Below, in pieces: positions 17,210 through 27,296 of a stretch of DNA of 64,000 nucleotides (within the stretch, counting starts at the first letter, position 1; the number at the start of each line of letters is the position of its first letter). Under the pieces are notes generated by a model that had not been told where the DNA came from, did no database searches, and saw only the letters and a program-made list of their open reading frames with translations. This DNA is from Chlorobiota bacterium (GTDB lineage Bacteria; Bacteroidota; Ignavibacteria; Kapaibacteriales; NICIL-2). The DNA is taken from positions 28,901 to 92,900 of the forward strand of contig JAOAGY010000010.1 in assembly GCA_026415505.1 (NCBI GenBank), given 5' to 3'. The position numbers were made by a program, and so were the translations under genes.

Positions 17210-17791
17210 ATGAAAACACCGGTATGGGTCGTGGCGCTTGCTGCAGCAGTGCTGGGCGGATGTACCATCGTCAATCGCCCGCAGCCGCCGCAGCAGGAGC
17301 AAACGCAACTGGAGCGCCGACAGTACCAGCAGCGCGATTTCGACACCAGCGACACCAAGCTCGTCATGAAAGCCGTGCTCAACACGCTGCAGGACGACGG
17401 CTTCAGCATTCGCTTTGCCGACGCGGATTTTGGACTGATCACCGCTGTCAAGGAAATCATGCTCACCACTCGCTCCCAGGTCGGAGGGACGCGCTCGCCG
17501 GCGGAGACGTGGGCGGAGATTTTCGCCGCAGCGATCTCGCGCGGGCGTTCGCGGCCGACGACACCGCAGCAGCAACCGACGCGCTATCGCAACATCGAGC
17601 AGATCGAAGCGACGGTGAACGTCTCTCCGTTCGGTGCGCGCCAGACGCGCGTGCGGGTCAGTTTCGTCGCGCGTGTTCTCGATAACGAAGGTGCGCTCGT
17701 CGAATCGCAGCCAGTCACCGATCCGGACGTCTATCAGCAGTTTTTCCTCAAAGTGGACAAGGGCGTGTTCATCGAAAAGCAGAAGTTCTGA
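17210..17791 (+). CDS. Lipoprotein, conserved type of unknown function
   Basis: 193 residues, with a lipobox at AVLGGC after a short signal. Following a Gln-rich linker (PQPPQQEQTQ) comes RRQYQQRDFDTSDTKLVM and then LNTLQDDGFSIRFAD and GLITAVKEI. I recall similar sequences in other exported bacterial lipoproteins of unknown function. The end has a predicted strand and VYQQFFLKVDKGVF. It sits between the BamE-like lipoprotein and the LmbE-type gene in an apparent operon, so an envelope role is likely but unproven. Confidence 0.7.
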   Translation: MKTPVWVVALAAAVLGGCTIVNRPQPPQQEQTQLERRQYQQRDFDTSDTKLVMKAVLNTLQDDGFSIRFADADFGLITAVKEIMLTTRSQVGGTRSPAETWAEIFAAAISRGRSRPTTPQQQPTRYRNIEQIEATVNVSPFGARQTRVRVSFVARVLDNEGALVESQPVTDPDVYQQFFLKVDKGVFIEKQKF

Positions 17792-17804
17792 TCGCGGCTG
17801 CTGC

Positions 17805-17812
17805 TAATTTTG
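17805..17812 (+). promoter_or_regulatory. TAnnTTTG box six bases before an ATG
   Basis: TAATTTTG matches the Bacteroidota -7 consensus exactly and ends 6 bases before the ATG of the LmbE-type gene. Transcription from it would start at or near the start codon, giving a leaderless message. There is no good -33 box at the expected distance. Similar arrangements precede bamD and, imperfectly, polA. Confidence 0.35.
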
Positions 17813-17818
17813 CCGCCC

Positions 17819-18694
17819 ATGAAAAACAGCGGATTGGTGCGGTTTGCGATCGGACTGATGGCGATGGGCGTGGTTGCTCTCGGGCAACCACGCATTCTCG
17901 TCGTGCAAGCACATCCCGACGACGAAACCGGTTGTGCAGCGCTGCTGTTCGCACTGGCGCGGTACCAGCGGGCGACAGTGGACATCTGCGTCGTCACCAA
18001 CGGGGAAGCGGGCTATCGCTATTCGACGCTGGCAGAGCAACTCTACCGGCTGCCGCTGACGATCGATTCGGTCGGGCGAACGCATCTGCCGCGCATCCGC
18101 AAACAGGAAATGCTTCAGTCGGCGGACATACTCGGCGTGCGTAGGGTGTTTTTCCTCGACGAACGCGATCACGCGTACAACCAGAGCCTGGAAGAGACGC
18201 TCGCCGTATGGGATACTGCTGCCGTGCGTCGGCGTCTGGAGCGCATCATCGTCGAGGGGCAGTACGACGTAGCGATAGGACTGCTGCCGACGCGCTCGAC
18301 CCACGGCGGACACAAAGCAGCGACCTATCTGCTCCTTTCTGCTGCTGCCCGTGTTGCGTCGGGGATGCCGGTGCTCGGCGTCGCTGCCGGTGATACGCTG
18401 CCCCCGCTGGAGCTGGAACCGTTCGCTGCCACTGCCGACCGTGCTGCGCCACTCGTGTTCGATCGCACGAGCAAATTCGGCTTCAACAGCCGGCTCGATT
18501 GGACGGCGGTCGTGCGCTGGATCGCTGCCGTGCACCGTTCGCAAGGACTGATGACGCTCGGACCGGTCGCAGCGCGCGAATACTACTGGCTGCTGTCTCC
18601 CCGAACCGCCGAAGCTCGCCGGAACGTCGAGCGATTGTTTTCGAACCTCGCTGCGACGCTCGACAAAGAACTTCCGAACTACTCTCGCCCCTGA
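17819..18694 (+). CDS. Exported LmbE/PIG-L-type N-acetylglucosamine deacetylase-like protein
   Basis: 291 residues. The N-terminus looks like a signal peptide ([18 protein letters not shown]), followed at once by the zinc-binding signature [18 protein letters not shown]. Further family marks are [32 protein letters not shown] and STHGGHKAA. LmbE enzymes remove acetyl groups from GlcNAc or related moieties. An exported version would act on envelope glycans rather than on mycothiol or bacillithiol precursors. The next gene, 3 bases downstream, is a nucleotide-sugar dehydrogenase, in keeping with polysaccharide metabolism. The substrate is unknown. Confidence 0.85.
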   Translation: MKNSGLVRFAIGLMAMGVVALGQPRILVVQAHPDDETGCAALLFALARYQRATVDICVVTNGEAGYRYSTLAEQLYRLPLTIDSVGRTHLPRIRKQEMLQSADILGVRRVFFLDERDHAYNQSLEETLAVWDTAAVRRRLERIIVEGQYDVAIGLLPTRSTHGGHKAATYLLLSAAARVASGMPVLGVAAGDTLPPLELEPFAATADRAAPLVFDRTSKFGFNSRLDWTAVVRWIAAVHRSQGLMTLGPVAAREYYWLLSPRTAEARRNVERLFSNLAATLDKELPNYSRP

Positions 18695-18697
18695 ACC

Positions 18698-20059
18698 ATG
18701 AGCGCACGCACGTCACGTCGCTGGGAACGCCAGCTCCGAAACCGCATCGAAAGCCGCACCCTCGTCGTCGGCGTCGTCGGTCTCGGTTATGTCGGATTGC
18801 CGCTGGCGGTCGAATACGCTCGGAAAGGTATCCGCACGATCGGCTACGACGTCAGCGCCGAGAAGATCGCTGCGCTGCGAGGCGGCACGAACTACATCCG
18901 CGACCTCGACGACCGCGTTGTCGCCGACTGCGTCGCCAGCGGCATGCTCGATCCCACCGACGATGCGGCGCGTTTGGGCGAGTGCGACGTGGTGTTCATC
19001 TGCGTGCCCACACCGTTTACGGCGAACAAGGACCCGGACATTTCGTTCATTCTGGCAGCGACGCGCACGATCGCTACGCACAAACGCAGCGGGCAGCTCT
19101 ACGTGCTCAAAAGCACGACGTTCCCCGGCACGACGCGCCATTACGTCCAACCGCTGCTCGAAGAAGAACGCTTCCGCTGCGGGGAGGAATACTTTTTGGC
19201 GTTCTCGCCGGAGCGTGTGGATCCCGGCAACAAAGTCTGGCACACCGGCAATACACCGATCGTCGTCGGTGGCATTACACCGAGCTGCACCGAGCTTGCG
19301 CGTGCGGCGACGGCACTGGCGATCGAAAAAGTCGTGACGGTGTCCTCGCCGGAAGTCGCCGAGATGGAAAAGCTGCTCGAAAACATTTTCCGCAGCGTCA
19401 ACATCGCACTGGTCAACGAGCTGGCGCAGCTGTGCGATCGGATCGGTATCAACGTCTGGGAAGTCGTCGAGGCAGCAGCGACCAAACCGTTCGGTTTTAT
19501 GCCGTTCTATCCCGGACCGGGCATCGGCGGGCATTGCATTTTGATCGATCCGTACTACCTGTCGTGGATGGCGCGGCGGTACGATTTTACGACGAACTTT
19601 ATCGAGCTGGCTGCCGAGGTCAACGAGTCCATGCCGTATTACGTGCGCGACATGATCGTGCGGGAGATCGCGCGTCAGCCGGTGGAGCTGCGCAAAGCGC
19701 GCGTGCTGCTGCTGGGGATGGCGTTCAAACGCGACGTGGACGACTTGCGGCATTCCCCGGCGCTCAAAGTCGCCGAGCTGCTTCGCGTGGAAGGTGTCGG
19801 TCGCGTGGACTACTACGACCCTTACATCCCGTCGGTGGTCTTGTTCGAGGGAAGCGACCGTGCCGAAACGCTCTCCTCGCTGCCGCGACTGAATCGAGCG
19901 GTCCTCGAGCGTTACCACGTCGTTTGCGTGACGACCGACCATTCCTGTGTGGACTACCAGCAGGTGGCGCGTTACAGCCGCGTTGTCGTCGATACACGCA
20001 ACGCGTTGCGAGCGATTCCCAGCCGAGGCAATATTGTGCTTCTCGGCGACGGACGGTAG
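18698..20059 (+). CDS. UDP-N-acetyl-hexosamine 6-dehydrogenase (WbpA/WecC type)
   Basis: 453 residues. The family oxidises the C6 of a UDP-hexose (UDP-GlcNAc, UDP-ManNAc or UDP-glucose) to the uronate with two NAD+. Visible are the Rossmann motif [28 protein letters not shown], the substrate-binding [30 protein letters not shown], the catalytic Cys in [13 protein letters not shown], and the C-terminal [19 protein letters not shown]. The wording favours the WbpA group (UDP-GlcNAc) over plain UDP-glucose dehydrogenase. It provides precursors for envelope polysaccharide. The str-operon promoter begins 5 bases after its stop. Confidence 0.9.
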   Translation: MSARTSRRWERQLRNRIESRTLVVGVVGLGYVGLPLAVEYARKGIRTIGYDVSAEKIAALRGGTNYIRDLDDRVVADCVASGMLDPTDDAARLGECDVVFICVPTPFTANKDPDISFILAATRTIATHKRSGQLYVLKSTTFPGTTRHYVQPLLEEERFRCGEEYFLAFSPERVDPGNKVWHTGNTPIVVGGITPSCTELARAATALAIEKVVTVSSPEVAEMEKLLENIFRSVNIALVNELAQLCDRIGINVWEVVEAAATKPFGFMPFYPGPGIGGHCILIDPYYLSWMARRYDFTTNFIELAAEVNESMPYYVRDMIVREIARQPVELRKARVLLLGMAFKRDVDDLRHSPALKVAELLRVEGVGRVDYYDPYIPSVVLFEGSDRAETLSSLPRLNRAVLERYHVVCVTTDHSCVDYQQVARYSRVVVDTRNALRAIPSRGNIVLLGDGR

Positions 20060-20064
20060 CGCTG

Positions 20065-20097
20065 TTTGCAAAATCGAGGGTACGCACCGTATTTTTG
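20065..20097 (+). promoter_or_regulatory. Bacteroidota-type promoter of the str/ribosomal superoperon
   Basis: TTTG at 20065-20068 and TATTTTTG at 20090-20097, separated by 21 bases, match the Bacteroidota consensus TTTG-N19-21-TAnnTTTG in both boxes. The element lies between the nucleotide-sugar dehydrogenase stop and the rpsL ATG, leaving an RNA leader of about 60 bases. It is the best candidate promoter for the 19 kb ribosomal gene run. Confidence 0.75.
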
Positions 20098-20163
20098 CGG
20101 GCTATTTCTGGAACGCCCAAAGCGTTTGGAGTCAGTGTCACCGTCGTAAGTAGCTCAACGCGC

Positions 20164-20553
20164 ATGCCAACGATCGCTCAGTTGATTCGGAAGGGTCGTC
20201 AAAAGCCCTTCAATAAGTCGAAGTCGCCGGCGCTGATGGGTTGCCCGCAGCGGCGAGGTGTCTGTACGCGGGTGTACACGACCACGCCGAAGAAACCGAA
20301 CTCGGCGTTGCGGAAGGTTGCCCGCGTGCGGTTGACCAACGGTATCGAAGTGACCGCCTACATCCCCGGCGAAGGGCACAACCTCCAAGAACACAGCATC
20401 GTGCTCGTTCGCGGCGGTCGGGTCAAGGACTTGCCTGGCGTGCGCTATCATATTGTTCGCGGAACGCTCGATACACAGGGCGTCAACGGGCGCATGCAAG
20501 GGCGCTCCAAGTATGGCGCCAAGCGTCCAAAACAAGCTGCAGCTAAGAAGTAA
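20164..20553 (+). CDS. rpsL: 30S ribosomal protein S12 (uS12)
   Basis: 129 residues, standard length. The start [13 protein letters not shown], the decoding-site loop [20 protein letters not shown] and the second loop [18 protein letters not shown] are diagnostic. The two Lys that mutate in streptomycin resistance (in KKPNSA and GRVKDL) are wild type. RYHIVRG replaces the more usual RYHTVRG. A basic tail ([12 protein letters not shown]) ends the protein. It is the first gene of the str operon and is followed 18 bases later by rpsG. Confidence 0.99.
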   Translation: MPTIAQLIRKGRQKPFNKSKSPALMGCPQRRGVCTRVYTTTPKKPNSALRKVARVRLTNGIEVTAYIPGEGHNLQEHSIVLVRGGRVKDLPGVRYHIVRGTLDTQGVNGRMQGRSKYGAKRPKQAAAKK

Positions 20554-20571
20554 TTACCGCGCCGAAATGCT

Positions 20572-21039
20572 ATGAGAAAGAAACGAGCACCAAAACGCTA
20601 CATCGAGCCGGATCCGCTCTATAACGACGTGATGGTCGCCAAGCTCATCAATTGCATCATGCGGGACGGCAAAAAGACCACCGCGCGCAAGATTGTGTAC
20701 GAAGCGTTCACGATCGTTGGGCAAAAAACCAAGCAGGACCCGCTCGAAGTGTTTCGCAGCGCAGTTGCCAATGTGGCGCCGGTTCTGGAGGTTCGTCCGC
20801 GCCGCGTCGGCGGGGCGACCTACCAGGTGCCGATGGAAGTGCGCGAGGAACGGCGGCTTTCGTTGGCATTGCGATGGCTCCGCGATTATGCGCGTGAGCG
20901 TCGCGATAAAACAATGGCAATCCGACTGGCAAACGAAATCATGGCTGCCGCTAACGGCGAAGGTGGCGCAATCAAGCGTCGCGATACCATGCACGCGATG
21001 GCGGAAGCCAACAAAGCATTCGCCCACTTCAAGTGGTGA
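20572..21039 (+). CDS. rpsG: 30S ribosomal protein S7 (uS7)
   Basis: 155 residues, typical of the short bacterial form. It starts [19 protein letters not shown] and contains the 16S-binding segments [32 protein letters not shown] and the terminal [20 protein letters not shown]. It nucleates the head of the 30S subunit and, in many bacteria, represses its own operon. It is placed canonically between rpsL and fusA. Confidence 0.99.
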   Translation: MRKKRAPKRYIEPDPLYNDVMVAKLINCIMRDGKKTTARKIVYEAFTIVGQKTKQDPLEVFRSAVANVAPVLEVRPRRVGGATYQVPMEVREERRLSLALRWLRDYARERRDKTMAIRLANEIMAAANGEGGAIKRRDTMHAMAEANKAFAHFKW

Positions 21040-21095
21040 GCACTCACCAGTTGTGGGCATGGCTCTTTGACGTACGATAACACGCAGTAGGCACG

Positions 21096-23171
21096 ATGGC
21101 TCGGCGGTTCGATATTCGGCGTGTGCGCAACATCGGAATCATGGCGCATATAGACGCCGGCAAAACCACGACGACCGAGCGCATCCTGTTCTATACCGGT
21201 ATGGCGCATCGGCTCGGTGAAGTGCACGAAGGCACCACGATCACCGACTACATGGCGCAGGAGCGTGAGCGTGGCATCACGATTACCTCGGCGGCGGTGT
21301 CGTGTACATGGCGCGATCACCGAATCACGATCATCGATACGCCAGGGCACGTCGATTTCACTGCCGAAGTCCAGCGATCCCTCCGTGTACTCGATGGCGC
21401 TATCGCTCTTTTTTCCGCCGTCGAGGGCGTCGAGCCACAATCGGAGACCGTGTGGCATCAAGCCGACCAATACCGAGTGCCGCGCATTGCCTACATCAAC
21501 AAGATGGACCGTGTCGGTGCGGATTTTTCGCGAGCGGTCCAGTCCATCGCCGATAAACTCGGCGCCAATCCGATACCGGTACAATTGCCGCTCGGCATGG
21601 AAGAGCAGTTCGCCGGTGTCATTGATCTGATTGCGATGCGCGCGATCGTTTTCGACGAAGCCTCACTCGGCACGCGATACAATGCGGTCGAAATTCCCGA
21701 TGCGTTCCGATCGGCAGCAGAAACAGCGCATGCCGCAATGGTCGAGCGCATCGTCGAACTCGACGACCGCCTGATGGAGCAGTATCTCGATGGCGTCGAG
21801 CCGACTGCCGAGCAGCTCAAAGCCGCGCTACGGACGGCGACGATTCAGCTCCGTGCCGTGCCGGTACTCTGCGGCTCGTCGTATCGCAACAAAGGCGTAC
21901 AGCAGTTGCTCGATGCAGTGGTAGATTATTTGCCATCGCCGCTCGATGTCGGTGCCGCCGTCGGGTACGATCCCAGCGATCCCTCGCGTCTGCTGCAACG
22001 TCAGCCGCTCGACGACGAGCCACTGTCGGCACTGGCGTTCAAGGTGGTCGCCGATCGGCATGCGGGACGGCTGGTATTTGTGCGGCTCTACTCGGGATCG
22101 CTCCAGCCGGGTCAGACTGTGCTGAATGTCTCGACAGGCAAGCGCGAGCGCGTGCAGAAAATCCTGCACATGCAAGCAGATCGGCGTGAGGAAATTCCGG
22201 AAGCGTTCGCCGGCGACATCGTTGCTATACCCGGACTGCGTGCGCGAACAGGCGAGACGATCGCCGATCAGAAACATCCGATCGTGTTCGAGCGAATCGA
22301 GTTCGTCGAGCCAGTGATCGTTCAAGCGATTGAGGCGCGGACGACAGCCGACCAAGACAAACTCGCTGCTGCACTGGCTGCGCTCGCTGACGAAGACCCG
22401 ACGTTTCGATATTCGACCGACCCCGAATCGGGACAGCTCGTTATCAGTGGCGTCGGTGAGTTGCACCTGGAAATTATCGTCGATCGTTTGGCGCGTGAGT
22501 TCGGCGTTCCGGTGCGTGTCGGCAAGCCGCAGGTCGCTTATCGCGAGACGATCACACACACTGCCCGGAAGCACGGACACTTCGAGCGCATGCAGGGACC
22601 GAAAGTCTTCGTTGCCGATGTCGAAGTCGAAGTCGGTCCGGCGCCGAGCGGTAGCGGATTCGTCTTCAGCGACGATCGCCCGCTCGAGGAGCGACAGTAT
22701 CTGCCGGTCGAGTGCATCCGTTCGATCGAAGACGGCGCGCGCGAGACGCTCATCGCCGGTCCGATCATGGGTTATCCGCTCATTGATATTGCTGTTCGTC
22801 TCCTGTCAGCCAGGAGTGGCGAAACTGAGCCGAACGATATCGCGTTTCGTGTCGCCACGTCGCTTGCGCTGCGCGAGGCATATCGCGAGGCAAGCCCGGT
22901 GCTTATGGAGCCGATAATGTCGCTGGAAGTGACGACGCCGGATGAGTTCATCGGCGATGTCATTGCCGATATCAACAGCCGGCGAGGTCGAATCGAACAG
23001 ATCGAGCAGCGCGGTGTCGTCACGCTCGTTCGAGCTACAGTGCCGTTGGCAGCGATGTTCGGTTACGTCACCCAGTTGCGGTCGCTGACCCAAGGGCGCG
23101 GGGCGTACACGATGTCGTTCTCGCACTATGAACCGGCAGTCGTCTCGACAATGCATCAATCGTACGCATAG
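21096..23171 (+). CDS. fusA: Elongation factor G
   Basis: 691 residues, full length. It is the translocase GTPase. The G motifs are intact: GIMAHIDAGKTTTTERILFY (G1), RGITITSAAV (G2), IIDTPGHVDFTAEV (G3), YINKMDRVGA (G4) and CGSSYRNKGV (G5 region). Domain IV-V landmarks such as GVGELHLEIIVDRL and YVTQLRSLTQGRGAYTM follow. Its position in the str operon argues for the main translational EF-G rather than a specialised paralogue. The Shine-Dalgarno is weak. Confidence 0.98.
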   Translation: MARRFDIRRVRNIGIMAHIDAGKTTTTERILFYTGMAHRLGEVHEGTTITDYMAQERERGITITSAAVSCTWRDHRITIIDTPGHVDFTAEVQRSLRVLDGAIALFSAVEGVEPQSETVWHQADQYRVPRIAYINKMDRVGADFSRAVQSIADKLGANPIPVQLPLGMEEQFAGVIDLIAMRAIVFDEASLGTRYNAVEIPDAFRSAAETAHAAMVERIVELDDRLMEQYLDGVEPTAEQLKAALRTATIQLRAVPVLCGSSYRNKGVQQLLDAVVDYLPSPLDVGAAVGYDPSDPSRLLQRQPLDDEPLSALAFKVVADRHAGRLVFVRLYSGSLQPGQTVLNVSTGKRERVQKILHMQADRREEIPEAFAGDIVAIPGLRARTGETIADQKHPIVFERIEFVEPVIVQAIEARTTADQDKLAAALAALADEDPTFRYSTDPESGQLVISGVGELHLEIIVDRLAREFGVPVRVGKPQVAYRETITHTARKHGHFERMQGPKVFVADVEVEVGPAPSGSGFVFSDDRPLEERQYLPVECIRSIEDGARETLIAGPIMGYPLIDIAVRLLSARSGETEPNDIAFRVATSLALREAYREASPVLMEPIMSLEVTTPDEFIGDVIADINSRRGRIEQIEQRGVVTLVRATVPLAAMFGYVTQLRSLTQGRGAYTMSFSHYEPAVVSTMHQSYA

Positions 23172-23213
23172 CATTCGTTCTTCATTGTTCCACAGTTCCT
23201 GTTCGGAGGTTTT

Positions 23214-24422
23214 ATGGCAAAAGAAAAATTCGTTCGCACCAAGCCCCACGTGAACGTGGGAACGATCGGTCACGTGGACCATGGCAAAACCACGCTGACA
23301 GCAGCCATTACATATGCACTGGCACGGAAGTACCCGTCGGTGCAAGCGCGCGCTTACGACCAAATCGACAATGCTCCGGAAGAGCGCCAGCGCGGTATTA
23401 CCATCAACACGGCTCACGTCGAATACGAGACCGAAAAGCGGCACTACGCGCACGTTGATTGCCCGGGTCATGCCGACTACATCAAAAACATGATCACCGG
23501 TGCTGCGCAGATGGACGGTGCGATCTTGGTCGTCGCTGCCAACGATGGTCCGATGGCGCAAACGCGCGAGCACATCCTCTTGGCTCGCCAGGTTGGGGTG
23601 CCGCGGATCGTGGTGTTCCTCAACAAAGTGGATATCGCCGATCCGGAGCTGCTCGACCTGGTCGAAGAAGAAGTGCGCGACCTCCTCAAGAAATACGACT
23701 TCCCGGGCGATGAAATCCCGGTTATCCGCGGCTCGGCGCTCCAAGCACTCGATGCTGGTATGAGCGGTGCTCCGCTCGATGACCCGCGCTTCCAGTGCAT
23801 TTGGGACCTGATGGACGCTGTCGATAACTACATTCCCACGCCACAGCGTGATGTTGACAAGCCCTTCTTGATGCCCGTCGAAGACGTCTTCTCGATCACC
23901 GGTCGCGGAACCGTCGGCACAGGTCGTGTCGAGCGCGGTATCGTGCGGCTCAACGACGAAGTCGAGATCGTCGGTTTTGGCTTGCACAAAAAGTCCACGG
24001 TCACTGGCATCGAAATGTTTCGCAAGCTGCTCGATGAAGCACAAGCTGGCGATAACATCGGATTGCTTCTGCGCGGTGTCGAAAAAGACGAGCTCGAGCG
24101 CGGGATGGTCATCGCCAAGCCCGGCACCATTACGCCGCACCGCAAGTTCATGGCGCAAGTTTACGTCCTGACCGCCGACGAGGGCGGACGGAAGACGCCG
24201 TTCTTCAGTGGCTATCGCCCGCAGTTTTACTTCCGAACGACCGACGTGACAGGAACGATTCAACTGCCGGAAGGCGTCGAGATGGTCATGCCCGGCGACA
24301 ACGTGGACAACTTGACCATCGAACTGATCACGCCGGTGGCGATGGAAGAAGGTCTCCGCTTCGCTATCCGCGAAGGCGGGCGCACTGTCGGTGCCGGTGT
24401 CGTCACGAAAATTCTCGACTGA
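23214..24422 (+). CDS. tuf: Elongation factor Tu
   Basis: 402 residues. It begins [20 protein letters not shown] and has all GTPase motifs: [56 protein letters not shown] and GSALQAL. Domains II and III follow, with [14 protein letters not shown] and [19 protein letters not shown], the kirromycin/tRNA region. A strong Shine-Dalgarno (GGAGG) precedes the ATG, fitting very high expression. It lies between fusA and rpsJ, joining the str and S10 blocks. Confidence 0.99.
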   Translation: MAKEKFVRTKPHVNVGTIGHVDHGKTTLTAAITYALARKYPSVQARAYDQIDNAPEERQRGITINTAHVEYETEKRHYAHVDCPGHADYIKNMITGAAQMDGAILVVAANDGPMAQTREHILLARQVGVPRIVVFLNKVDIADPELLDLVEEEVRDLLKKYDFPGDEIPVIRGSALQALDAGMSGAPLDDPRFQCIWDLMDAVDNYIPTPQRDVDKPFLMPVEDVFSITGRGTVGTGRVERGIVRLNDEVEIVGFGLHKKSTVTGIEMFRKLLDEAQAGDNIGLLLRGVEKDELERGMVIAKPGTITPHRKFMAQVYVLTADEGGRKTPFFSGYRPQFYFRTTDVTGTIQLPEGVEMVMPGDNVDNLTIELITPVAMEEGLRFAIREGGRTVGAGVVTKILD

Positions 24423-24460
24423 TCAGCGCAGGAAGTTTCACTATCGTGGTTGGAAGCGTC

Positions 24461-24769
24461 GTGGCAACCCAACGCATTCGTATCAAGCTCCGCTCCTACG
24501 ATCACAACTTGATTGACAAGTCAGCCGAGCGGATCGTGCAGACTGTCAAGCTGACGGGTGCGACCGTCTCCGGTCCGATCCCGTTGCCAACGGAGCGCTC
24601 GGTTGTGACGGTCAATCGTTCCCCGCACGTGGACAAAAAATCGCGCGAGCAGTTCGAAACGCGTGTCCACAAACGGCTCATTGACATTTTCAGCTCGACG
24701 CCGAAGACCATCGATGAATTGACCAAGCTGGATATTCCAGCAGGCGTTGACGTCGAAATCAAAGTGTAG
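24461..24769 (+). CDS. rpsJ: 30S ribosomal protein S10 (uS10)
   Basis: 102 residues from a GTG start that gives the canonical N-terminus [20 protein letters not shown] and has GGAAG just upstream; a longer GTG at 24446 would add five extra residues. The signature [20 protein letters not shown] and the end [13 protein letters not shown] are typical. S10 also takes part in NusB-dependent antitermination. It is the first gene of the S10 block. Confidence 0.98.
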   Translation: MATQRIRIKLRSYDHNLIDKSAERIVQTVKLTGATVSGPIPLPTERSVVTVNRSPHVDKKSREQFETRVHKRLIDIFSSTPKTIDELTKLDIPAGVDVEIKV

Positions 24770-24788
24770 GCTATACCCAGAGGAAACG

Positions 24789-25406
24789 ATGGCAGCATTG
24801 CTCGGTCGAAAACTCGGCATGACGTCGTTCATCACCGAAAGTGGTGAATACGTTCCGTGTACGGTCATCGAAGCGGGTCCATGCCCGGTCGTTCTGCGCC
24901 GGACGCTCGAACGCGATGGCTACGAAGCGGTTCAGATCGGCTTCGATCCGGTCCCCGAACGTAAGGTCAATCGTCCGCTCAAAGGACACTTCGCCAAAGC
25001 CGGTGTGGCGCCGCATCGTTACTTGCGCGAGTTCCGCGGCATCGAAGCATCGGTCGGCGACGTGCTTACTGTCGAGCAATTTGCCGCAGGCGACCGCGTG
25101 AAAGTGTCGGCGACCAGTATAGGGCGTGGTTTCCAAGGTGTCGTCAAGCGGCATCACTTCGGTGGCGTCGGTTTGGCGACTCACGGGCAGAGCGACCGCA
25201 CGCGAGCGCCAGGTTCGATCGGCGCATCGTCGTTCCCGTCGCGAGTATTCCCCGGCATGCGGATGGCTGGTCGTATGGGCGGGCGCCGCGCGACAATTCG
25301 CAACTTGGAAATTCTCCGAGTGATTCCGGAGGACAATCTGCTGCTGGTCAAAGGCAGCATACCGGGTGCGCCGAATACGTTGGTCGAAATTGTCAAACTT
25401 TCGTAA
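24789..25406 (+). CDS. rplC: 50S ribosomal protein L3 (uL3)
   Basis: 205 residues. MAALLGRKLGMTSFITESG at the N-terminus and GRGFQGVVKRHHFGGVGLAT through APGSIGASSFPSRVFPGMRM to AGRMGGRRATIRNLEIL are the L3 hallmarks; the extended loop reaches the peptidyl-transferase centre. The Gln methylated in E. coli L3 is not at the equivalent site (GSIGASSFP), as in many other phyla. An AGAGG Shine-Dalgarno sets the ATG. Confidence 0.98.
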   Translation: MAALLGRKLGMTSFITESGEYVPCTVIEAGPCPVVLRRTLERDGYEAVQIGFDPVPERKVNRPLKGHFAKAGVAPHRYLREFRGIEASVGDVLTVEQFAAGDRVKVSATSIGRGFQGVVKRHHFGGVGLATHGQSDRTRAPGSIGASSFPSRVFPGMRMAGRMGGRRATIRNLEILRVIPEDNLLLVKGSIPGAPNTLVEIVKLS

Positions 25407-25479
25407 TCGCGGACGCAGGTTGTCGTCCGGTTGGTAAACGTCGGCGAAAACGCAATACTCACACGCATCAGAATCGGAA

Positions 25480-26133
25480 ATGAACGTTCCGTTGCTATCA
25501 CAAACCGGCGAGCAGAAGGGCACCATCGAATTGCCCGATGCCGTCTTCAACATCGAACCGCACGAACACTCGATGTACTTAGCGGTGCGAGCGTATCTGG
25601 CGCATCAGCGTCAGGGTACGCACAAAACCAAGACGCGGCAGGAGGTCTCCGGCGGCGGTCGCAAACCGTGGCGTCAAAAGGGTCGTGGTACTGCGCGGGC
25701 TGGCTCGATCCGATCGCCCTTGTGGGTCGGCGGTGGTACAGTCTTCGGTCCACAGCCGCACGCGTACACCGTCACGGTGCCAAAGAAAGTCAGTCAGCTG
25801 GCTCGGCGGTCGGCGCTGTCCTGCCGTGCCCAGGAGGGCAACATCATTGTTGTCGAGAGCATCGAGCTGGAACAACCAAAAACCAAGCTGATGGCAGCGG
25901 TCATGAAGGCGCTCGGCGTGGAAGGAACCAAAACACTGCTCCTTGTCGATCGCTTCGATCCGACGGTACTTCGTGCCGGGCGCAATTTGCCGTACCTCGA
26001 TATGATGCTCGCCGACAAGGTCTCGACGTACCACATCTTGAGCCATCGGAAGCTTATTCTCGTGCCCGGTGCGATCGAGACGCTGGTGCGTGTTCTGTCG
26101 CCGAAAGCAACGACTGAAGAGATGACGACATGA
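25480..26133 (+). CDS. rplD: 50S ribosomal protein L4 (uL4)
   Basis: 217 residues. It starts MNVPLLSQTGEQKGTIELPD and has the tunnel-lining extended loop THKTKTRQEVSGGGRKPWRQ followed by KGRGTARAGSIRSPLWVGGG. The C-terminal half has the Rossmann-like LLLVDRFDPTVLRAGRNLPY. In E. coli L4 represses the S10 operon; nothing in the 73-base gap upstream proves that here. It overlaps rplW by 4 bases (ATGA). Confidence 0.98.
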   Translation: MNVPLLSQTGEQKGTIELPDAVFNIEPHEHSMYLAVRAYLAHQRQGTHKTKTRQEVSGGGRKPWRQKGRGTARAGSIRSPLWVGGGTVFGPQPHAYTVTVPKKVSQLARRSALSCRAQEGNIIVVESIELEQPKTKLMAAVMKALGVEGTKTLLLVDRFDPTVLRAGRNLPYLDMMLADKVSTYHILSHRKLILVPGAIETLVRVLSPKATTEEMTT

Positions 26134-26438
26134 TCCAGATCATCAAGCGACCCATTCTGACGGAAAAGTCGGAGAAAGTCAAAGGCATTCACAATCATTA
26201 CGTCTTCGAGGTTGACCGCAGCGCCAACAAAATCGAAATCAAACAAGCCGTTGAGGCGATGTTCGGCGTGCAGGTCGAAAAAGTGCGTACCGTGACTGTC
26301 CGCGGCAAACGGAGAATTCGCTACACGCGCCGTGGACTCCAAGAAGGACGCACCCGAACGTGGAAAAAAGCATACGTTCGGCTCAAGCCAGGCTTCTCGA
26401 TCGACGTCGTCAGCGGCGAAGGTGAAACTAACGATTGA
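26130..26438 (+). CDS. rplW: 50S ribosomal protein L23 (uL23)
   Basis: 102 residues. It starts MIQIIKRPILTEKSEKVKG, with the family core YVFEVDRSANKIEIKQAVEA, MFGVQVEKVRTVTVRGK and KKAYVRLKPGFSIDVV. L23 sits at the exit of the nascent-chain tunnel and docks trigger factor and SRP. Its ATGA overlap with rplD shows translational coupling. Confidence 0.98.
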   Translation: MIQIIKRPILTEKSEKVKGIHNHYVFEVDRSANKIEIKQAVEAMFGVQVEKVRTVTVRGKRRIRYTRRGLQEGRTRTWKKAYVRLKPGFSIDVVSGEGETND

Positions 26439-26448
26439 CCGATGAACA

Positions 26449-27288
26449 ATGCCACTGCGTCAACTCAAACCGATAACACCCGGCACGCGGTTTTACTCGG
26501 TCAGTGATTTCAGCGAACTGACTACCGACCGTCCGTACAAACCGTTGTGCGAGCCGCTCCCTTCGACCGGTGGTCGAAACAACACCGGGCGGATCACTTC
26601 GCGGCATCGTGGCGGTCGCCACAAGCGACTCTACCGTATCATTGATTTCAAGCGCGACAAAACGGACGTCTTCGCGACGGTCGAGACGATCGAGTACGAT
26701 CCGAACCGCTCATGCCGCATTGCACTGGTACGGTACGACGACGGCGAGCGGCGATACATTCTCGCGCCGCAAGGTCTCAAAGTCGGCGATCGCATCGTCT
26801 CGAGCGACCATGCCGAATACAACGTCGGCAACACGCTCCCGTTGGCGAAGATACCTCCCGGTCTTTTCGTGCACAACATCGAGCTAAAGCCAGGTAAGGG
26901 CGGTCAGCTCGTTCGGAGTGCAGGTTTGGGTGCGCAGCTTCTCGGTTTCGATGGCAAGTATGCTCAACTCAAATTGCCGTCGGGCGAAATCCGAATGGTC
27001 TTAGCCCAGTGCAAGGCTACGATCGGTGTGTTGAGCAATGCCGATCATGAAAACATCCTGCTCGGCAAGGCAGGTCGTGCACGGTGGCTCGGTATTCGTC
27101 CGCAAACACGCGGCATGGCGATGAACCCAATCGATCACCCTAACGGTGGTGGCGAAGGTCGCTCCAAGTCGGGCGGAGGACGTCAACATCCACGATCGCC
27201 GTGGGGACAACTGGCCAAAGGTCTGAAAACGCGCAAAAAGCATAAAGCATCCGATCGGCTCATCATTCGACGTCGAACCAAGAACTAA
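26449..27288 (+). CDS. rplB: 50S ribosomal protein L2 (uL2)
   Basis: 279 residues. N-terminal [40 protein letters not shown] and the C-terminal [20 protein letters not shown] and [18 protein letters not shown] are diagnostic. L2 binds domain IV of 23S rRNA and supports peptidyl transfer; the conserved His of DHP is present, while the following His of the proteobacterial DHPHGGGEG is Asn here. A short extra SGGG segment in this loop resembles the Bacteroidota form. Confidence 0.98.
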   Translation: MPLRQLKPITPGTRFYSVSDFSELTTDRPYKPLCEPLPSTGGRNNTGRITSRHRGGRHKRLYRIIDFKRDKTDVFATVETIEYDPNRSCRIALVRYDDGERRYILAPQGLKVGDRIVSSDHAEYNVGNTLPLAKIPPGLFVHNIELKPGKGGQLVRSAGLGAQLLGFDGKYAQLKLPSGEIRMVLAQCKATIGVLSNADHENILLGKAGRARWLGIRPQTRGMAMNPIDHPNGGGEGRSKSGGGRQHPRSPWGQLAKGLKTRKKHKASDRLIIRRRTKN

Positions 27289-27296
27289 CACTGGTC

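Noticed and set aside
18713..20071. 452-codon minus-strand frame over the nucleotide-sugar dehydrogenase
   Set aside because: The plus-strand product carries the complete catalytic signature; the minus-strand frame is a mirror of it and covers the str promoter.
22806..24263. 485-codon minus-strand frame over fusA and tuf
   Set aside because: It is antisense to two highly conserved elongation factors and has no recognisable domain.
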